This document shows, one piece after another, positions 44,507 to 54,154 of a stretch of DNA of 64,000 bases; position 1 is the stretch's first letter; every line of letters starts with the position of its first letter. A program made the translations under genes and the position numbers. Below the pieces are notes generated by a model. The model was not told where the DNA came from, did no database searches, and was given only the letters and a program-made list of their open reading frames with translations. Location: positions 186,001-250,000 of the forward strand of contig NZ_JBGFFE010000002.1 of assembly GCF_041224415.1 (NCBI RefSeq), written 5' to 3'. Origin of the DNA: Clostridium_B lapidicellarium. GTDB lineage: Bacteria; Bacillota; Clostridia; Clostridiales; Clostridiaceae.

Positions 44507-45685
44507 CTACATTTCCACTATCATAGCAGTACCCATTCCACCGCCTATACACAATGTTGCAAGACCTTTTTTACAATTTCTCTTCTTCATTTCATAAAGC
44601 AGTGTAACAAGTATTCTTGCACCGGAACATCCAACTGGGTGTCCAAGGGCTATTGCTCCGCCATTTACATTGACTTTGCTCATATCAAGCTCTAAATCTT
44701 TAGCTACAGCTACGCTTTGAGCTGCAAATGCCTCATTTAATTCTATTAAATCCATATCCTCTACTTTTAAATTAGCTTTTTTCATTGCCACTTTAGTCGC
44801 ATAGAATGGACCATAACCCATTATTTTAGGATCCAGGCCCCTGGTACCATAGGAAACGACTCTAGCAAGTGGTTTTATTCCCAATTCTTTTGCTTTATCC
44901 GCACTCATTACTACCAATGCTGCCGCTGCATCATTTATTCCAGAAGCATTTCCTGCCGTAACAGTTCCGTCCTTTTTAAATGCCGGTCTTAGCTTGGACA
45001 AAATTTCAGCTGTAGTTCCAAATCTAGGGAATTCATCTGTATCAAAGATTATTTCTCCCTTTTTCCTGTCCTTTATAGTAACTGGAACTATTTCGTCTTT
45101 AAATCTTCCGCTTTTTATAGCCTTTTCAGCTTTTTGCTGTGACGATGCTGAAAACTCATCCTGCATTTCTCTGGTTATATGCCATTTTTCAGCTACATTT
45201 TCTGCAGTAATTCCCATATGATAATTATTGAAGGCATCAAACAATCCATCTCGAAGCATGGAATCCACTACTTTTTTGTCTCCCATTCTAGCTCCCCACC
45301 TGCTGTTTTCAAGTAAATATGGAGCAGCAGACATATTTTCCATTCCTCCGGCAACAACTATGTCATCGTCTCCAACTTTTATAAGTTGGGTTGCCAAACT
45401 AACTGCCCTAAGTCCCGAACCACAGAGCTTATTAATGGTAAATGCCGGAATTTCTACAGGAATACCTGCATATACGGCAGCTTGTCTTGCAGGATCCTGA
45501 CCGAGACCTGCCTGTAATACATTTCCCATTATAACTTCATTTACAAGTTCTGGTTTAACATTTGCTCTTTTAAGTGCTTCCTTTATAACTATAGTTCCTA
45601 ATTTCACAGCGGAAACGTTTTTCAGACTCCCACCAAATTTTCCTATAGGTGTTCTTACAGCGCTTGCAATAACTACATCTCTCAT
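44507..45685 (-). CDS. thlA: Acetyl-CoA acetyltransferase (thiolase)
   Basis: 392 residues. Condenses two acetyl-CoA to acetoacetyl-CoA, the entry to butyrate, butanol or chain-elongation metabolism in clostridia. The active site is complete: Cys88 in TINKLCGSGLRAV, His in NGGAIALGHPVGCSGARI near 348, and Cys in LATLCIGGGMG near 378. Monocistronic; the crotonase/dehydrogenase genes are not nearby. RBS GGAGG. Confidence 0.96.
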   Translation of the reverse strand: MRDVVIASAVRTPIGKFGGSLKNVSAVKLGTIVIKEALKRANVKPELVNEVIMGNVLQAGLGQDPARQAAVYAGIPVEIPAFTINKLCGSGLRAVSLATQLIKVGDDDIVVAGGMENMSAAPYLLENSRWGARMGDKKVVDSMLRDGLFDAFNNYHMGITAENVAEKWHITREMQDEFSASSQQKAEKAIKSGRFKDEIVPVTIKDRKKGEIIFDTDEFPRFGTTAEILSKLRPAFKKDGTVTAGNASGINDAAAALVVMSADKAKELGIKPLARVVSYGTRGLDPKIMGYGPFYATKVAMKKANLKVEDMDLIELNEAFAAQSVAVAKDLELDMSKVNVNGGAIALGHPVGCSGARILVTLLYEMKKRNCKKGLATLCIGGGMGTAMIVEM

Positions 45686-45860
45686 AATTAATCCTCCTAA
45701 ATTAAGTTATCTATTCATAATTTACTAAGTTTTCTGTCATCCCCTTTATTATACTAGTTTAATAAAATTTTATCAATATTTTTGTTAAAAAAAAAACAAA
45801 CTTTTTTATAATTATTTTTAAAGCTGTCAAGCAAAACTTTTACCACATTCAGTGCATCTA

Positions 45861-46988
45861 TTATTTTTCTATATTAAAATGTTTCAGGATAGCCGCCACT
45901 ATTCTCTTGGAGGCCTTACCGTCACCATATGGATTTATGGCCCTGCTCATCATGTTATACTCATTTTGATTTGATATAAGTTCATTTGCCAGTTTAACTA
46001 TATTATCTTCATCAGTACCAACCAATTTTACTGTTCCTGCTTTTACAGCCTCCGGCCTTTCGGTAACACCTCTAAGTACCAGCACAGGCTTCCCAAGATG
46101 AGGTGCCTCTTCTTGAAGGCCGCCCGAATCAGTCATAACCATATAGCACCTATTCATTAAATTGTGGGTTTCCTTTGTGTCCAATGGAGGCAGCAAATGC
46201 ACTCTTGGAGTATTGCCCAATATTCTGTACACCGCATTTTTTACTATTGGATTTAAATGCACAAGATATATAATTTCCACCCCGGCATTGTCCTTTACAA
46301 TTTTTTTAAGGGCGTTGCAGATATTTTCAATTCCCCTGCCCCAGTTCTCTCTTCTATGAGCCGTTACCAATATAACTTTTCTATGTACATAGTCTATTTG
46401 GTTTAATTCATTATTGTTAAATACGTAACCCTGTTCCACTGTAAAGTTCATGGCATCTATAACCGTATTTCCCGTAACAAATATTTTATCTTCAGGTACA
46501 CCTTCCCTGAGAAGATTATTTTTAGAACCCACAGTAGGTGCAAAATGCAAATCGGCTATAGCGCCTGTAAGTCTCCTGTTCATTTCCTCAGGAAAAGGGA
46601 AGTATTTATCGTAAGTCCTAAGCCCAGCTTCCACATGTCCCACTTCTATTTTTTTATAAAATGCTGCTAAAGCACCTGCAAAAGTGGTAGTAGTATCTCC
46701 ATGAACAATAACCAAATTCGGCTTTTCTCTTTCAAATATGCCCTCAAGTCCCTGAAGTACTCTTGTAGTTATCCCTGTTAAAGTCTGTTTGCTTTTCATT
46801 ATGTTAAGATCAAAATCCGGCCTGATCCCAAAAAGACTCAGAACCTGATCAAGCATTTGTCTATGCTGGGCGGTAACACATACTTTATTTTCTATACTAT
46901 CTATCTTCCCAAGTTCTTTGACTAAGGGAGCCATTTTTATTGCTTCAGGTCTTGTGCCAAATATTGCAATACTCTTGATTTTTTTCAT
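45861..46988 (-). CDS. mnaA: UDP-N-acetylglucosamine 2-epimerase (non-hydrolysing)
   Basis: 375 residues. Interconverts UDP-GlcNAc and UDP-ManNAc for teichoic-acid linkage units or capsule. Typical motifs: IAIFGTRPEAIKMAPLVKEL at the start, VIVHGDTTTTFAGALAAFY, VEAGLRT, and the C-terminal MTDSGGLQEEAPHLGKPVLV. It lies just downstream of tagO (15 bases), a pair expected for wall-polymer synthesis. Confidence 0.95.
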   Translation of the reverse strand: MKKIKSIAIFGTRPEAIKMAPLVKELGKIDSIENKVCVTAQHRQMLDQVLSLFGIRPDFDLNIMKSKQTLTGITTRVLQGLEGIFEREKPNLVIVHGDTTTTFAGALAAFYKKIEVGHVEAGLRTYDKYFPFPEEMNRRLTGAIADLHFAPTVGSKNNLLREGVPEDKIFVTGNTVIDAMNFTVEQGYVFNNNELNQIDYVHRKVILVTAHRRENWGRGIENICNALKKIVKDNAGVEIIYLVHLNPIVKNAVYRILGNTPRVHLLPPLDTKETHNLMNRCYMVMTDSGGLQEEAPHLGKPVLVLRGVTERPEAVKAGTVKLVGTDEDNIVKLANELISNQNEYNMMSRAINPYGDGKASKRIVAAILKHFNIEK

Positions 46989-47003
46989 ACAAAATCCTCC
47001 ATT

Positions 47004-48032
47004 TTACTCTCTACGCTTAAAAAAACCAACTTTCCAAGCTATTAAAATTAAAATAATCATCACTATAATCAATAAAAAATAAGATCTCTGTGCATTTATC
47101 TCCATGGCTACTACAGAAAAACTACCAAGGATTGCACTTATAACATACATTATTATAACAGCCTGTTTTTGTGTAAGGCCCATATCCAGAAGTCTGTGGT
47201 GCAAATGTCCTCTGTCAGCCTGCATAATAGGTTTCCCATTTATTTTTCTCCTTATTACAGCAAACAAAGTATCATATATAGGTATACCAAGTGCAAGTAT
47301 AGGCACAGCTATAGAAAAAGCAGCTGCAGATTTTACAGCTCCTTCAATAGATATGGACGCAAGAAGGAACCCCAATAATTGTGCCCCTGCATCACCCATA
47401 AATATAGATGCCGGATTAAAATTATAGGGTAAAAATCCCGCTATAGATCCTGCCAAGATAATTGTAAGTATAGCAGCTTCATTCCTTCCGTTCAGCATTG
47501 CTATGATAAAAATGGTTATAGAAGATATAAGGGCAATACCTGCAGCCAATCCATCCAGACCGTCTATCAAATTTAATGCATTCGTAACTCCAATCACCCA
47601 CACCAGTGTCAGTGGAATAGACATTATTCCTATGTTTACAAATTGATACAAACTGCTGAAAGGATTGGTAATAAGTACTATCTTAATTCCATAAACCATT
47701 AGAACCAAGGTGGCAGCCAATTGAAATAACAATTTACACCAGGGCTTCATATTGAATTTATCGTCTATGAGTCCTCCTATTACTATTATGGTGGCACCCA
47801 ATATAAGCCCTATTTCAGAATTTGTGAGGCCGCCTGATTTTAAGAATAAAGTAACTATAAAAGAAATATATATGGCTATTCCACCTAAAAGCGGTATAGG
47901 TTTAGTATGTACTCTTCTATTATCTTTAGGGACATCCATAATATTCAGTTTTATAGCACATTTTCTAGCAAGTGGTGTAATAACAGCTGAAAGCACTGCT
48001 GAAACTATTGCAAATAGATATAATTTATTCAT
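47004..48032 (-). CDS. tagO: Undecaprenyl-phosphate GlcNAc-1-phosphate transferase
   Basis: 342 residues from the ATG at 48032 (GAGGAAGG upstream). An integral membrane enzyme with about 10-11 helices that starts wall teichoic acid or other undecaprenyl-linked polymers. The catalytic loops of the WecA/TagO/MraY family are present: DVPKDNRRVHTKPIPLLGG, NALNLIDGLDGLAAGIA and FMGDAGAQLLGFLLA, followed by RGHLHHRLLDMGL. Confidence 0.94.
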   Translation of the reverse strand: MNKLYLFAIVSAVLSAVITPLARKCAIKLNIMDVPKDNRRVHTKPIPLLGGIAIYISFIVTLFLKSGGLTNSEIGLILGATIIVIGGLIDDKFNMKPWCKLLFQLAATLVLMVYGIKIVLITNPFSSLYQFVNIGIMSIPLTLVWVIGVTNALNLIDGLDGLAAGIALISSITIFIIAMLNGRNEAAILTIILAGSIAGFLPYNFNPASIFMGDAGAQLLGFLLASISIEGAVKSAAAFSIAVPILALGIPIYDTLFAVIRRKINGKPIMQADRGHLHHRLLDMGLTQKQAVIIMYVISAILGSFSVVAMEINAQRSYFLLIIVMIILILIAWKVGFFKRRE

Positions 48033-48063
48033 AATAACCTTCCTCGATTGCATCTTGTGTTTG

Positions 48064-48480
48064 TTATTCTGCTCTTTTTACACATATTAATTCAATTTGC
48101 GGTGCCTTTTCAAACCAATTAATTTCAGGTTGGTATTCTTCAGAATACACCACTCTTTTAATGCCGCAGGTAATTATTAATTTCTGGCATTCCGAACATG
48201 GCATATGAGTTACATATAGTGTAGAATTTTCCCTATCTTCTGGTGATACCTCAAGCAGACAATTTACCTCCGCATGAATTGTTCTCACACAATGATTGCC
48301 CTTCAAATAGCAGCCAACATCATCACAATGTGCCAGCCCCCTGGGACTTCCATTATAACCGGTACCCTTTATCCTTCTATTTTTAACAAGGACTGCCCCC
48401 ACATGCAGTCTAGGGCATGTACTTCTTTCTGCAACTTTAAACGCTATATCCATAAAATAACTATCCCAATCTTTTCTCAT
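48064..48480 (-). CDS. Deoxycytidylate (dCMP) deaminase
   Basis: 138 residues. Zinc deaminase with TIHAEVNCLLE and MPCSECQKLIITCG ligands, and a second HAEVN-adjacent cysteine motif HCDDVGCY typical of ComEB/dCMP deaminase. It makes dUMP for thymidylate. 31 bases before tagO on the same strand. Confidence 0.93.
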   Translation of the reverse strand: MRKDWDSYFMDIAFKVAERSTCPRLHVGAVLVKNRRIKGTGYNGSPRGLAHCDDVGCYLKGNHCVRTIHAEVNCLLEVSPEDRENSTLYVTHMPCSECQKLIITCGIKRVVYSEEYQPEINWFEKAPQIELICVKRAE

Positions 48481-48580
48481 CCATAAATGTCTCCTCGTTT
48501 CATAAGAATTACATTATATATTATAAACTATTAAAGAATATTTTAAAACAATTGCCGCTGCTTTTCATGTCCTAACATAC

Positions 48581-48608
48581 AAAAGCCCACCTGATTTAAA
48601 GTGGGCCA
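48581..48608 (-). terminator. Terminator after upp
   Basis: Hairpin GGCCCAC...GTGGGC with a TTTAAATCAG-type loop followed on the minus strand by TTTTG, 18 bases past the upp stop. Confidence 0.75.
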
Positions 48609-48625
48609 CGTACGTAGAGATCCAT

Positions 48626-49255
48626 TTACTTGGTTCCAAACAATCTGTCTCCAGCATCTCCAAGTCCCGGTATTATATATCCGTTTTTATTTAATTTTTC
48701 ATCTATATCTGCAGTAAATATATGTATATCAGGATGAGCTTTCATTACAGCTTTAATTCCCTGCCTTGCAGCTATCAGACACATAAGACGTATATTTTTC
48801 GCACCTTTTCTCTTCAACATAGAAATTGCATCTGTAGCCGAACCTCCTGTTGCCAGCATCGGATCCGTCACTATTATTTCCCTTTCTCCTATATCCTGTG
48901 GCAATTTACAGAAATATTCTACAGGTTTCAATGTGGTTTCATCCCTGTATAGCCCTATATGACCTACTCTTGCCGCAGGGATAAGCCTCAATACCCCGCT
49001 TACCATGCCAAGTCCTGCTCTCAGTATAGGTATTATGGCCACTTTTTTCCCAGACAGCATCTTACAAGTTGTCTTTGCTATAGGAGTTTCTATCTCCACA
49101 TCTTCCGTTTGAAAATCTCTAGTTACTTCATAAGCCATAAGCATAGCCACTTCTTCCACAAGTTCCCTAAAATCCTTGGATCCTGTGTTTTTATCCCTTA
49201 TCAGAGCCAATTTATGCAGTATAAGGGGATGATTTATTTGTGTTACATTGTCCAT
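48626..49255 (-). CDS. upp: Uracil phosphoribosyltransferase
   Basis: 209 residues, full length. Salvages uracil with PRPP to UMP. The PRPP-binding loop is VTDPMLATGGSATDAISMLK (near residue 130) and the uracil-binding C-terminus is NKNGYIIPGLGDAGDRLFG. It is downstream of rpiB. Confidence 0.98.
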   Translation of the reverse strand: MDNVTQINHPLILHKLALIRDKNTGSKDFRELVEEVAMLMAYEVTRDFQTEDVEIETPIAKTTCKMLSGKKVAIIPILRAGLGMVSGVLRLIPAARVGHIGLYRDETTLKPVEYFCKLPQDIGEREIIVTDPMLATGGSATDAISMLKRKGAKNIRLMCLIAARQGIKAVMKAHPDIHIFTADIDEKLNKNGYIIPGLGDAGDRLFGTK

Positions 49256-49325
49256 TTCAATTCCTCCAATTTGATTATTTACACTACACAGCTTAAATAA
49301 AGCTATAGTTTTTTACAGTCATTAA

Positions 49326-49775
49326 CTACTTATTGTATTTTCTCTCTATCCCAGTAATCTTATCTATTCTCCTCTGATGCCTGCCTCCCTGAAACTCAGC
49401 AGATAAAAATGTATCTACTATATCAAGTGCAAGTCCTACACCTACTACCCTCTGACCTATCGCCAGAATATTGGCATTATTATGTTCCCTGCTCGCATGG
49501 GCACTGAAAGTATCTCCGCAAAGAGCCGCTCTCACTCCAGGCACTTTGTTTGCAGCAATGCTTATCCCGATACCAGTTCCACAGACCAATATTCCAAAAT
49601 CATAATTCTTATTTGCAACATTTTGCGCAACCTTTAATGCATAATCTGGGTAATCACAGGAGTCTTCCGAAAAAGTTCCAAAATCCTCAATTTCTATATT
49701 TTTTACCTGTAAATGATCTATTATTTCCTTTTTCAGCGGAAAGCCTGCATGATCACTTCCTAAAGCAATTTTCAT
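49326..49775 (-). CDS. rpiB: Ribose-5-phosphate isomerase B
   Basis: 149 residues. Interconverts ribose-5-P and ribulose-5-P. It begins ALGSDHAGFPLKKEIIDHL and has the catalytic-cysteine segment LVCGTGIGISIAANKVPGVR, and SREHNNANILAIGQRVVG. In B. subtilis the orthologue also lies between ywlE and upp. Confidence 0.97.
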   Translation of the reverse strand: MKIALGSDHAGFPLKKEIIDHLQVKNIEIEDFGTFSEDSCDYPDYALKVAQNVANKNYDFGILVCGTGIGISIAANKVPGVRAALCGDTFSAHASREHNNANILAIGQRVVGVGLALDIVDTFLSAEFQGGRHQRRIDKITGIERKYNK

Positions 49776-49857
49776 AAAAATACCTCCAAAATATATTTTA
49801 ACTTTTCATACTACTGACATTTTATCATATACCCGCAAAAAAAGAAGATAACAACAT

Positions 49858-50316
49858 TTAACCAATGTCCATATCTTCTCTTAATTTATTTATTAATAAT
49901 AAAATACTGTATTTCAACTGACTATAGGTATACTCATATTCAGATATGCTTTTACCAAAAGGATCTTCTATCTCCTCGTCCAGAGAAACAAATTCATTTA
50001 AAGTATAAATCTTATTTACAAACTCGGAAAAATCTCTTTGCAATATGGCCTTTATACGTGAAGTCACAGCCAGAACAATTGTAAAATTTTCAACCATATT
50101 CCGGTTTATTTGAACGGCCTTTCTGCCGCTAATATCTACATTTATGTTTCTCTTTACAACCAATGCAGAGTTCCTGGAAGTTACACTGCCGTCAATTACA
50201 CTTATACCGGCAGATGCAGCTTTTATATCTGATTTGCCGCATATAAAGTTAAATATAGCTTCAGCCATGCAGCTTCTACAAGTATTGCCCGTACAAACAA
50301 ACAGTATATTTTTCAT
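49858..50316 (-). CDS. ywlE: Low-molecular-weight protein (arginine/tyrosine) phosphatase
   Basis: 152 residues. The P-loop CTGNTCRS (CX5R, residues 8-15) is at the N-terminus and the catalytic Asp is in VSLDEEIEDPFGKS. The Thr in the loop, as in B. subtilis YwlE, suggests protein-arginine phosphatase activity, but a tyrosine phosphatase role cannot be excluded. It sits between tsaC and rpiB, the Bacillus order. Confidence 0.92.
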   Translation of the reverse strand: MKNILFVCTGNTCRSCMAEAIFNFICGKSDIKAASAGISVIDGSVTSRNSALVVKRNINVDISGRKAVQINRNMVENFTIVLAVTSRIKAILQRDFSEFVNKIYTLNEFVSLDEEIEDPFGKSISEYEYTYSQLKYSILLLINKLREDMDIG

Positions 50317-50397
50317 AAACCAATCCTCCCGGCAAAGCTCACACCAGATATTAATAAAATACCTGTCAAGATTGAACAGCTAAATGTGCAGCATTTT

Positions 50398-51450
50398 TTA
50401 CACTCTTATAATATTAAATCCTGCGGACTTATTTAATCTATTCATTACAGCAACTCCTATGCCCTTTTCTTCAAAAGCTTCAGATAATATGATATCTACT
50501 TTTTTATCATCAAAACACCTGAGAGTTTCAAATAAATTTTTAGATACACTGAACATATTACTTCTGCTGCCTATAGAAATTACCAATCCGTTTTTATAAA
50601 AATCTTTTGTTTCATCTGTGGCAATTATCCCTACAGCTTTGTTTTCATCTATATAATTTTGCACCATTTCATTGATTTTTGCAACAGTTTTTTTCAAATC
50701 TCCCTTAATTATTTTCACAGGTGCTTTAGGGGCATAGTGCCTATATTTCATTCCCGGTGCCTTCGGTTTTATATTTTTATCCGGTTTTTTCATAACTGCA
50801 GGATCAATATAAGCTTTTTTATCCACTTCTCTCAGCATTTCAAGAGTTATTCCACCTGGTCTCAATACACAGCTGGGAGTAACTGTACAATCTATTACTG
50901 TAGATTCCACTCCTACCTGACACATTTCTCCACCTAATATAAAGTCAACTTTTCCATTTAAATCCTCTATACACCTTTCTACATCTGTGGGACTTGGACG
51001 TCCGGATATATTGGCAGAAGGTGCCGCAATAGGTACTCCTGAACTTTTAATAAATTCTTTGGCTATTACATTAGATGGCATTCTAATTCCTATACTGGGA
51101 AGCGATGCGCTGGTAACATCAGGTATAACATCTGATTTGGGAAGAATCAAGGTCATGGGTCCCGGCCAAAATTTTTCCATGAATTTATAAGCCATATCCG
51201 GTACATCGTGGACTAAAGTTTTTATCTGGTCTATATTCCATATATGTACAATTAAAGGGTTATCCTGCGGTCTCCCCTTAGCCTCAAAAATTTTTTTTAC
51301 TGCTTTAGGATCAAGGGCATTGGCCCCAAGACCATAGACAGTTTCTGTCGGGAAAACTACAAGACCGCCCTCTCTTATTATTTTACCGGCTTCACCGATA
51401 ATATCCTTATCCAATTTTTTTTCATCCACCATCTTTATTTTCGTATTCAT
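50398..51450 (-). CDS. tsaC: Threonylcarbamoyl-AMP synthase (Sua5/YwlC)
   Basis: 350 residues: an N-terminal YrdC-like domain (GGLVVFPTETVYGLGANALD, then KGRPQDNPLIVHIWN) and a C-terminal Sua5 domain reached by a linker near residue 230 (KAPGMKYRHYAPKAPVKII). Makes threonylcarbamoyl-AMP for the t6A37 modification of tRNAs that read ANN codons. The long two-domain form is Sua5-like. Confidence 0.96.
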   Translation of the reverse strand: MNTKIKMVDEKKLDKDIIGEAGKIIREGGLVVFPTETVYGLGANALDPKAVKKIFEAKGRPQDNPLIVHIWNIDQIKTLVHDVPDMAYKFMEKFWPGPMTLILPKSDVIPDVTSASLPSIGIRMPSNVIAKEFIKSSGVPIAAPSANISGRPSPTDVERCIEDLNGKVDFILGGEMCQVGVESTVIDCTVTPSCVLRPGGITLEMLREVDKKAYIDPAVMKKPDKNIKPKAPGMKYRHYAPKAPVKIIKGDLKKTVAKINEMVQNYIDENKAVGIIATDETKDFYKNGLVISIGSRSNMFSVSKNLFETLRCFDDKKVDIILSEAFEEKGIGVAVMNRLNKSAGFNIIRV

Positions 51451-51489
51451 TTAATAAACCACCTTTTTATATCTGAATATAAATAAGTT

Positions 51490-52206
51490 CTACAATACCC
51501 ATACTATTACAAGACCCAAGATAATACCGCACAGTGTACCAAACGTACTCGTTATACCCTCCCACAGCTTTGAGGATTCAGGTATCATCTCTCCGCAAAC
51601 CACATACAGCATTATCCCGGAAGCCATCGAAAGACATGCTCCCAACACATCTTGGGATATATTAGCTATGTATGTACCTGAAAAAGTTCCCAGAACTGTC
51701 GGGGACGCTGTAATAAAAGCATAAAAAAGTATTTTAGGGATTTTCACTTTAGATGCCATAAGAGGTGCTGACACGGCAATGCCCTCCGGTATATCATGAA
51801 TTGCAATTATAATACTCATCTTCAGTCCCAAGGTACTGCCTCCTGCAAAACCAAACCCCATTATTATCCCTTCCGGAAAATTATGAATCATAAGTCCCAG
51901 GGAAGCCATAAACGCCATTTTCATATGCTTATTGCTGCTATTTATATTTACTTTCGCATCAATTATTGAAATGACTGCGATACCTAAAACTGCAAATATC
52001 ACAGTAAGTCCAAAATTCCATTTTTCCACAGACTGGGGAATTAAATCAAACACAACCACAGATAACATTATACCCCCTGCAAATCCTATTATAAAACCCA
52101 AAAATTTATCAGACGGCTCTCTTATTATCACTCCCAGCGAAGCTCCCACCATAGTACCTACAAGAGATACAAAACTTCCTACTATAACTATATCAATTAA
52201 ATTCAT
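51490..52206 (-). CDS. ZIP-family divalent metal transporter
   Basis: 238 residues, eight predicted helices. Metal-binding helices 4 and 5 carry HNFPEGIIMGFGFAG and HDIPEGIAVSAPLM, the ZIP signature. The preferred metal (Zn2+, Fe2+ or Mn2+) cannot be told. No regulator is nearby. Confidence 0.92.
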   Translation of the reverse strand: MNLIDIVIVGSFVSLVGTMVGASLGVIIREPSDKFLGFIIGFAGGIMLSVVVFDLIPQSVEKWNFGLTVIFAVLGIAVISIIDAKVNINSSNKHMKMAFMASLGLMIHNFPEGIIMGFGFAGGSTLGLKMSIIIAIHDIPEGIAVSAPLMASKVKIPKILFYAFITASPTVLGTFSGTYIANISQDVLGACLSMASGIMLYVVCGEMIPESSKLWEGITSTFGTLCGIILGLVIVWVL

Positions 52207-52283
52207 ACCTCAAAAAATCACCCTATGTTTATTATTTATATTTCATATTTATTTCAATGTGCTGTAAGATATGAATTATATTT

Positions 52284-52910
52284 TTATTTTTTATTTTTCA
52301 ACACGTAATTTTCCGAGTTGTTCCTATAAAATTTTATCTTTTCTATAGATTCTTTTGTAAAGTTGGCATATACACAGCTTTTATAAACTGTATCTAAAAA
52401 TGGATATTTATTTAATTCCCCTCTTTTTATTATAGTATAATAAAATTCCTCTTTAGGATATATAATTTTTAATTTGGCATATTCATGGGCAACATACGCA
52501 TGTCTTTTAAGGAATTCCCTGTGTACAGGTATCATTCTGTCATTTCTAAACTTAGATATTGAGATAAAAATAATTTTAAATTCACTTCGGCCTGTATTTT
52601 TTTGTACATAGTCTTCCACATGTACAAATACAATTTTATCACATATTATATTTAACCTGCTATTTTTTATTCCTATATTTACTTTCAACCTATATCCATC
52701 GTAAGTAAAACTTAATGAAGCATTATCAACTTTTACAATAATAGCTAGAAAAATAAGTATTTCAAGTATTATAAGATAAGTCGTGTAAAATGTATAAAAT
52801 TTACCCGTTAGAATAAAGTACCCGGGAAGCATAAAAAAAATAAGGCCTGTAGAAAGCATTAATATTCTATGAGATCTTTTTTGCTTCCTAATAGCTTTAT
52901 CTATATTCAT
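52284..52910 (-). CDS. Membrane protein of unknown function
   Basis: 208 residues. Two adjacent membrane helices near the N-terminus (about 14-35 and 38-58) form a hairpin, followed by a mostly beta cytoplasmic part (VKVDNASLSFTYDGYRLKVN) with no recognised domain. The gene has GGGAAGGT before the ATG and follows prfA by about 96 bases. A weak hairpin lies in that gap. Confidence 0.75.
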   Translation of the reverse strand: MNIDKAIRKQKRSHRILMLSTGLIFFMLPGYFILTGKFYTFYTTYLIILEILIFLAIIVKVDNASLSFTYDGYRLKVNIGIKNSRLNIICDKIVFVHVEDYVQKNTGRSEFKIIFISISKFRNDRMIPVHREFLKRHAYVAHEYAKLKIIYPKEEFYYTIIKRGELNKYPFLDTVYKSCVYANFTKESIEKIKFYRNNSENYVLKNKK

Positions 52911-52925
52911 ACCTTCCCGCTAGGT

Positions 52926-52949
52926 GGAGTTTAACGGTTATTCAACTCC
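52926..52949 (-). other. Small inverted repeat between prfA and the membrane protein gene
   Basis: Arms GGAGTT and AACTCC with a 12-base loop. There is no T run after it on the minus strand, so it may be a leader hairpin or a weak terminator. Confidence 0.3.
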
Positions 52950-53006
52950 TTTCCGCTTTATTAATTATCTATACTGCAAATCCACCATAACCTCTGCATA
53001 TATTCA

Positions 53007-54080
53007 TCAGTCATTTCCAATAGTTTTCATCTTTTCTGCCTGATCTGAAGTTATAAGGGCATCTACCATCTCATCTATATCACCATCTAAAAATGAATCC
53101 AATTTATACAATGTCATCCCTATTCTATGATCTGTGACTCTTCCCTGAGGGTAATTGTATGTCCTTATTCTCTCACTTCTATCACCTGTTCCAACCTGAC
53201 TTCTTCTATTTTCAGCTATGCTTGCATTCCTCTCGGCCTCTGCCTTCTTATAGAGTCTTGACTTAAGGACCTTCATAGCTTTTTCCTTATTTTTAAGCTG
53301 AGATTTTTCATCCTGGCAGGATACTACAAGCCCAGTAGGCAGATGTGTAATTCTAACTGCTGAATCCGTAGTATTTACACATTGTCCACCATGGCCTGAA
53401 GCCCTGAAAACATCTATTCTTATATCATTCGGGTTCACCTTTACCTCTACATCATCCACTTCCGGAAGTACTGCCACAGTTGCAGTAGAAGTATGGATTC
53501 TGCCGCTGGATTCCGTATCCGGAACTCTTTGAACCCTGTGAGTGCCGCTTTCATATTTCAATCTGCTGTAAGCACCTTTTCCTTTTACCATGAATACAAT
53601 CTCTTTAAATCCTCCTATATCTGTGGCATTTAAACTCATCGTCTCTATTCCCCAGCCCTTACGTTCCGCATACCTGGTATACATTCTTGTAAGATCTGCC
53701 GCAAATAAAGCAGCTTCTTCTCCTCCCGCTCCAGCTCTTATTTCTACAAATACGTTCCTGTCATCATTCGGATCTTTGGGAATGAGAAGAACTTTTAAAT
53801 CATCTTCAATTTTATCTATACGTTCCGTAAGATTCTTTATTTCCTCCTGTTCCATTTCTTTCATTTCTTTATCCGTTTCTTCTTTAAGCATTTCCCTATT
53901 ATCCTTCAGATCCTGAAGTGCCTTTTTATACTCCCTGTACTTTAAAACAACTTCTTCCATCTCAGCGTTTTCCTTGCACAGTTTTTGCCACTCTTTCTGA
54001 TTTTTTATAACTTCAGGATCACTTATTTTAATAGATAATTCTTCGTATTTATTCTCTATGAAATTAAGTCTTTCTAACAT
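53007..54080 (-). CDS. prfA: Peptide chain release factor 1
   Basis: 357 residues from the ATG at 54080; the GTG four codons earlier lies on the GGAG site. RF1 reads UAG and UAA. The GGQ catalytic loop is SGHGGQCVNTTDSAVRI and the stop-codon tripeptide lies in VPDTESSGRIHTS. Beside prmC, which methylates that glutamine. Confidence 0.97.
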   Translation of the reverse strand: MLERLNFIENKYEELSIKISDPEVIKNQKEWQKLCKENAEMEEVVLKYREYKKALQDLKDNREMLKEETDKEMKEMEQEEIKNLTERIDKIEDDLKVLLIPKDPNDDRNVFVEIRAGAGGEEAALFAADLTRMYTRYAERKGWGIETMSLNATDIGGFKEIVFMVKGKGAYSRLKYESGTHRVQRVPDTESSGRIHTSTATVAVLPEVDDVEVKVNPNDIRIDVFRASGHGGQCVNTTDSAVRITHLPTGLVVSCQDEKSQLKNKEKAMKVLKSRLYKKAEAERNASIAENRRSQVGTGDRSERIRTYNYPQGRVTDHRIGMTLYKLDSFLDGDIDEMVDALITSDQAEKMKTIGND

Positions 54081-54154
54081 AATTTTTATCACTCCGTATA
54101 AATATTTTCACAATATATTATTATATCATAATATTTTTATCCATATCAATAAAT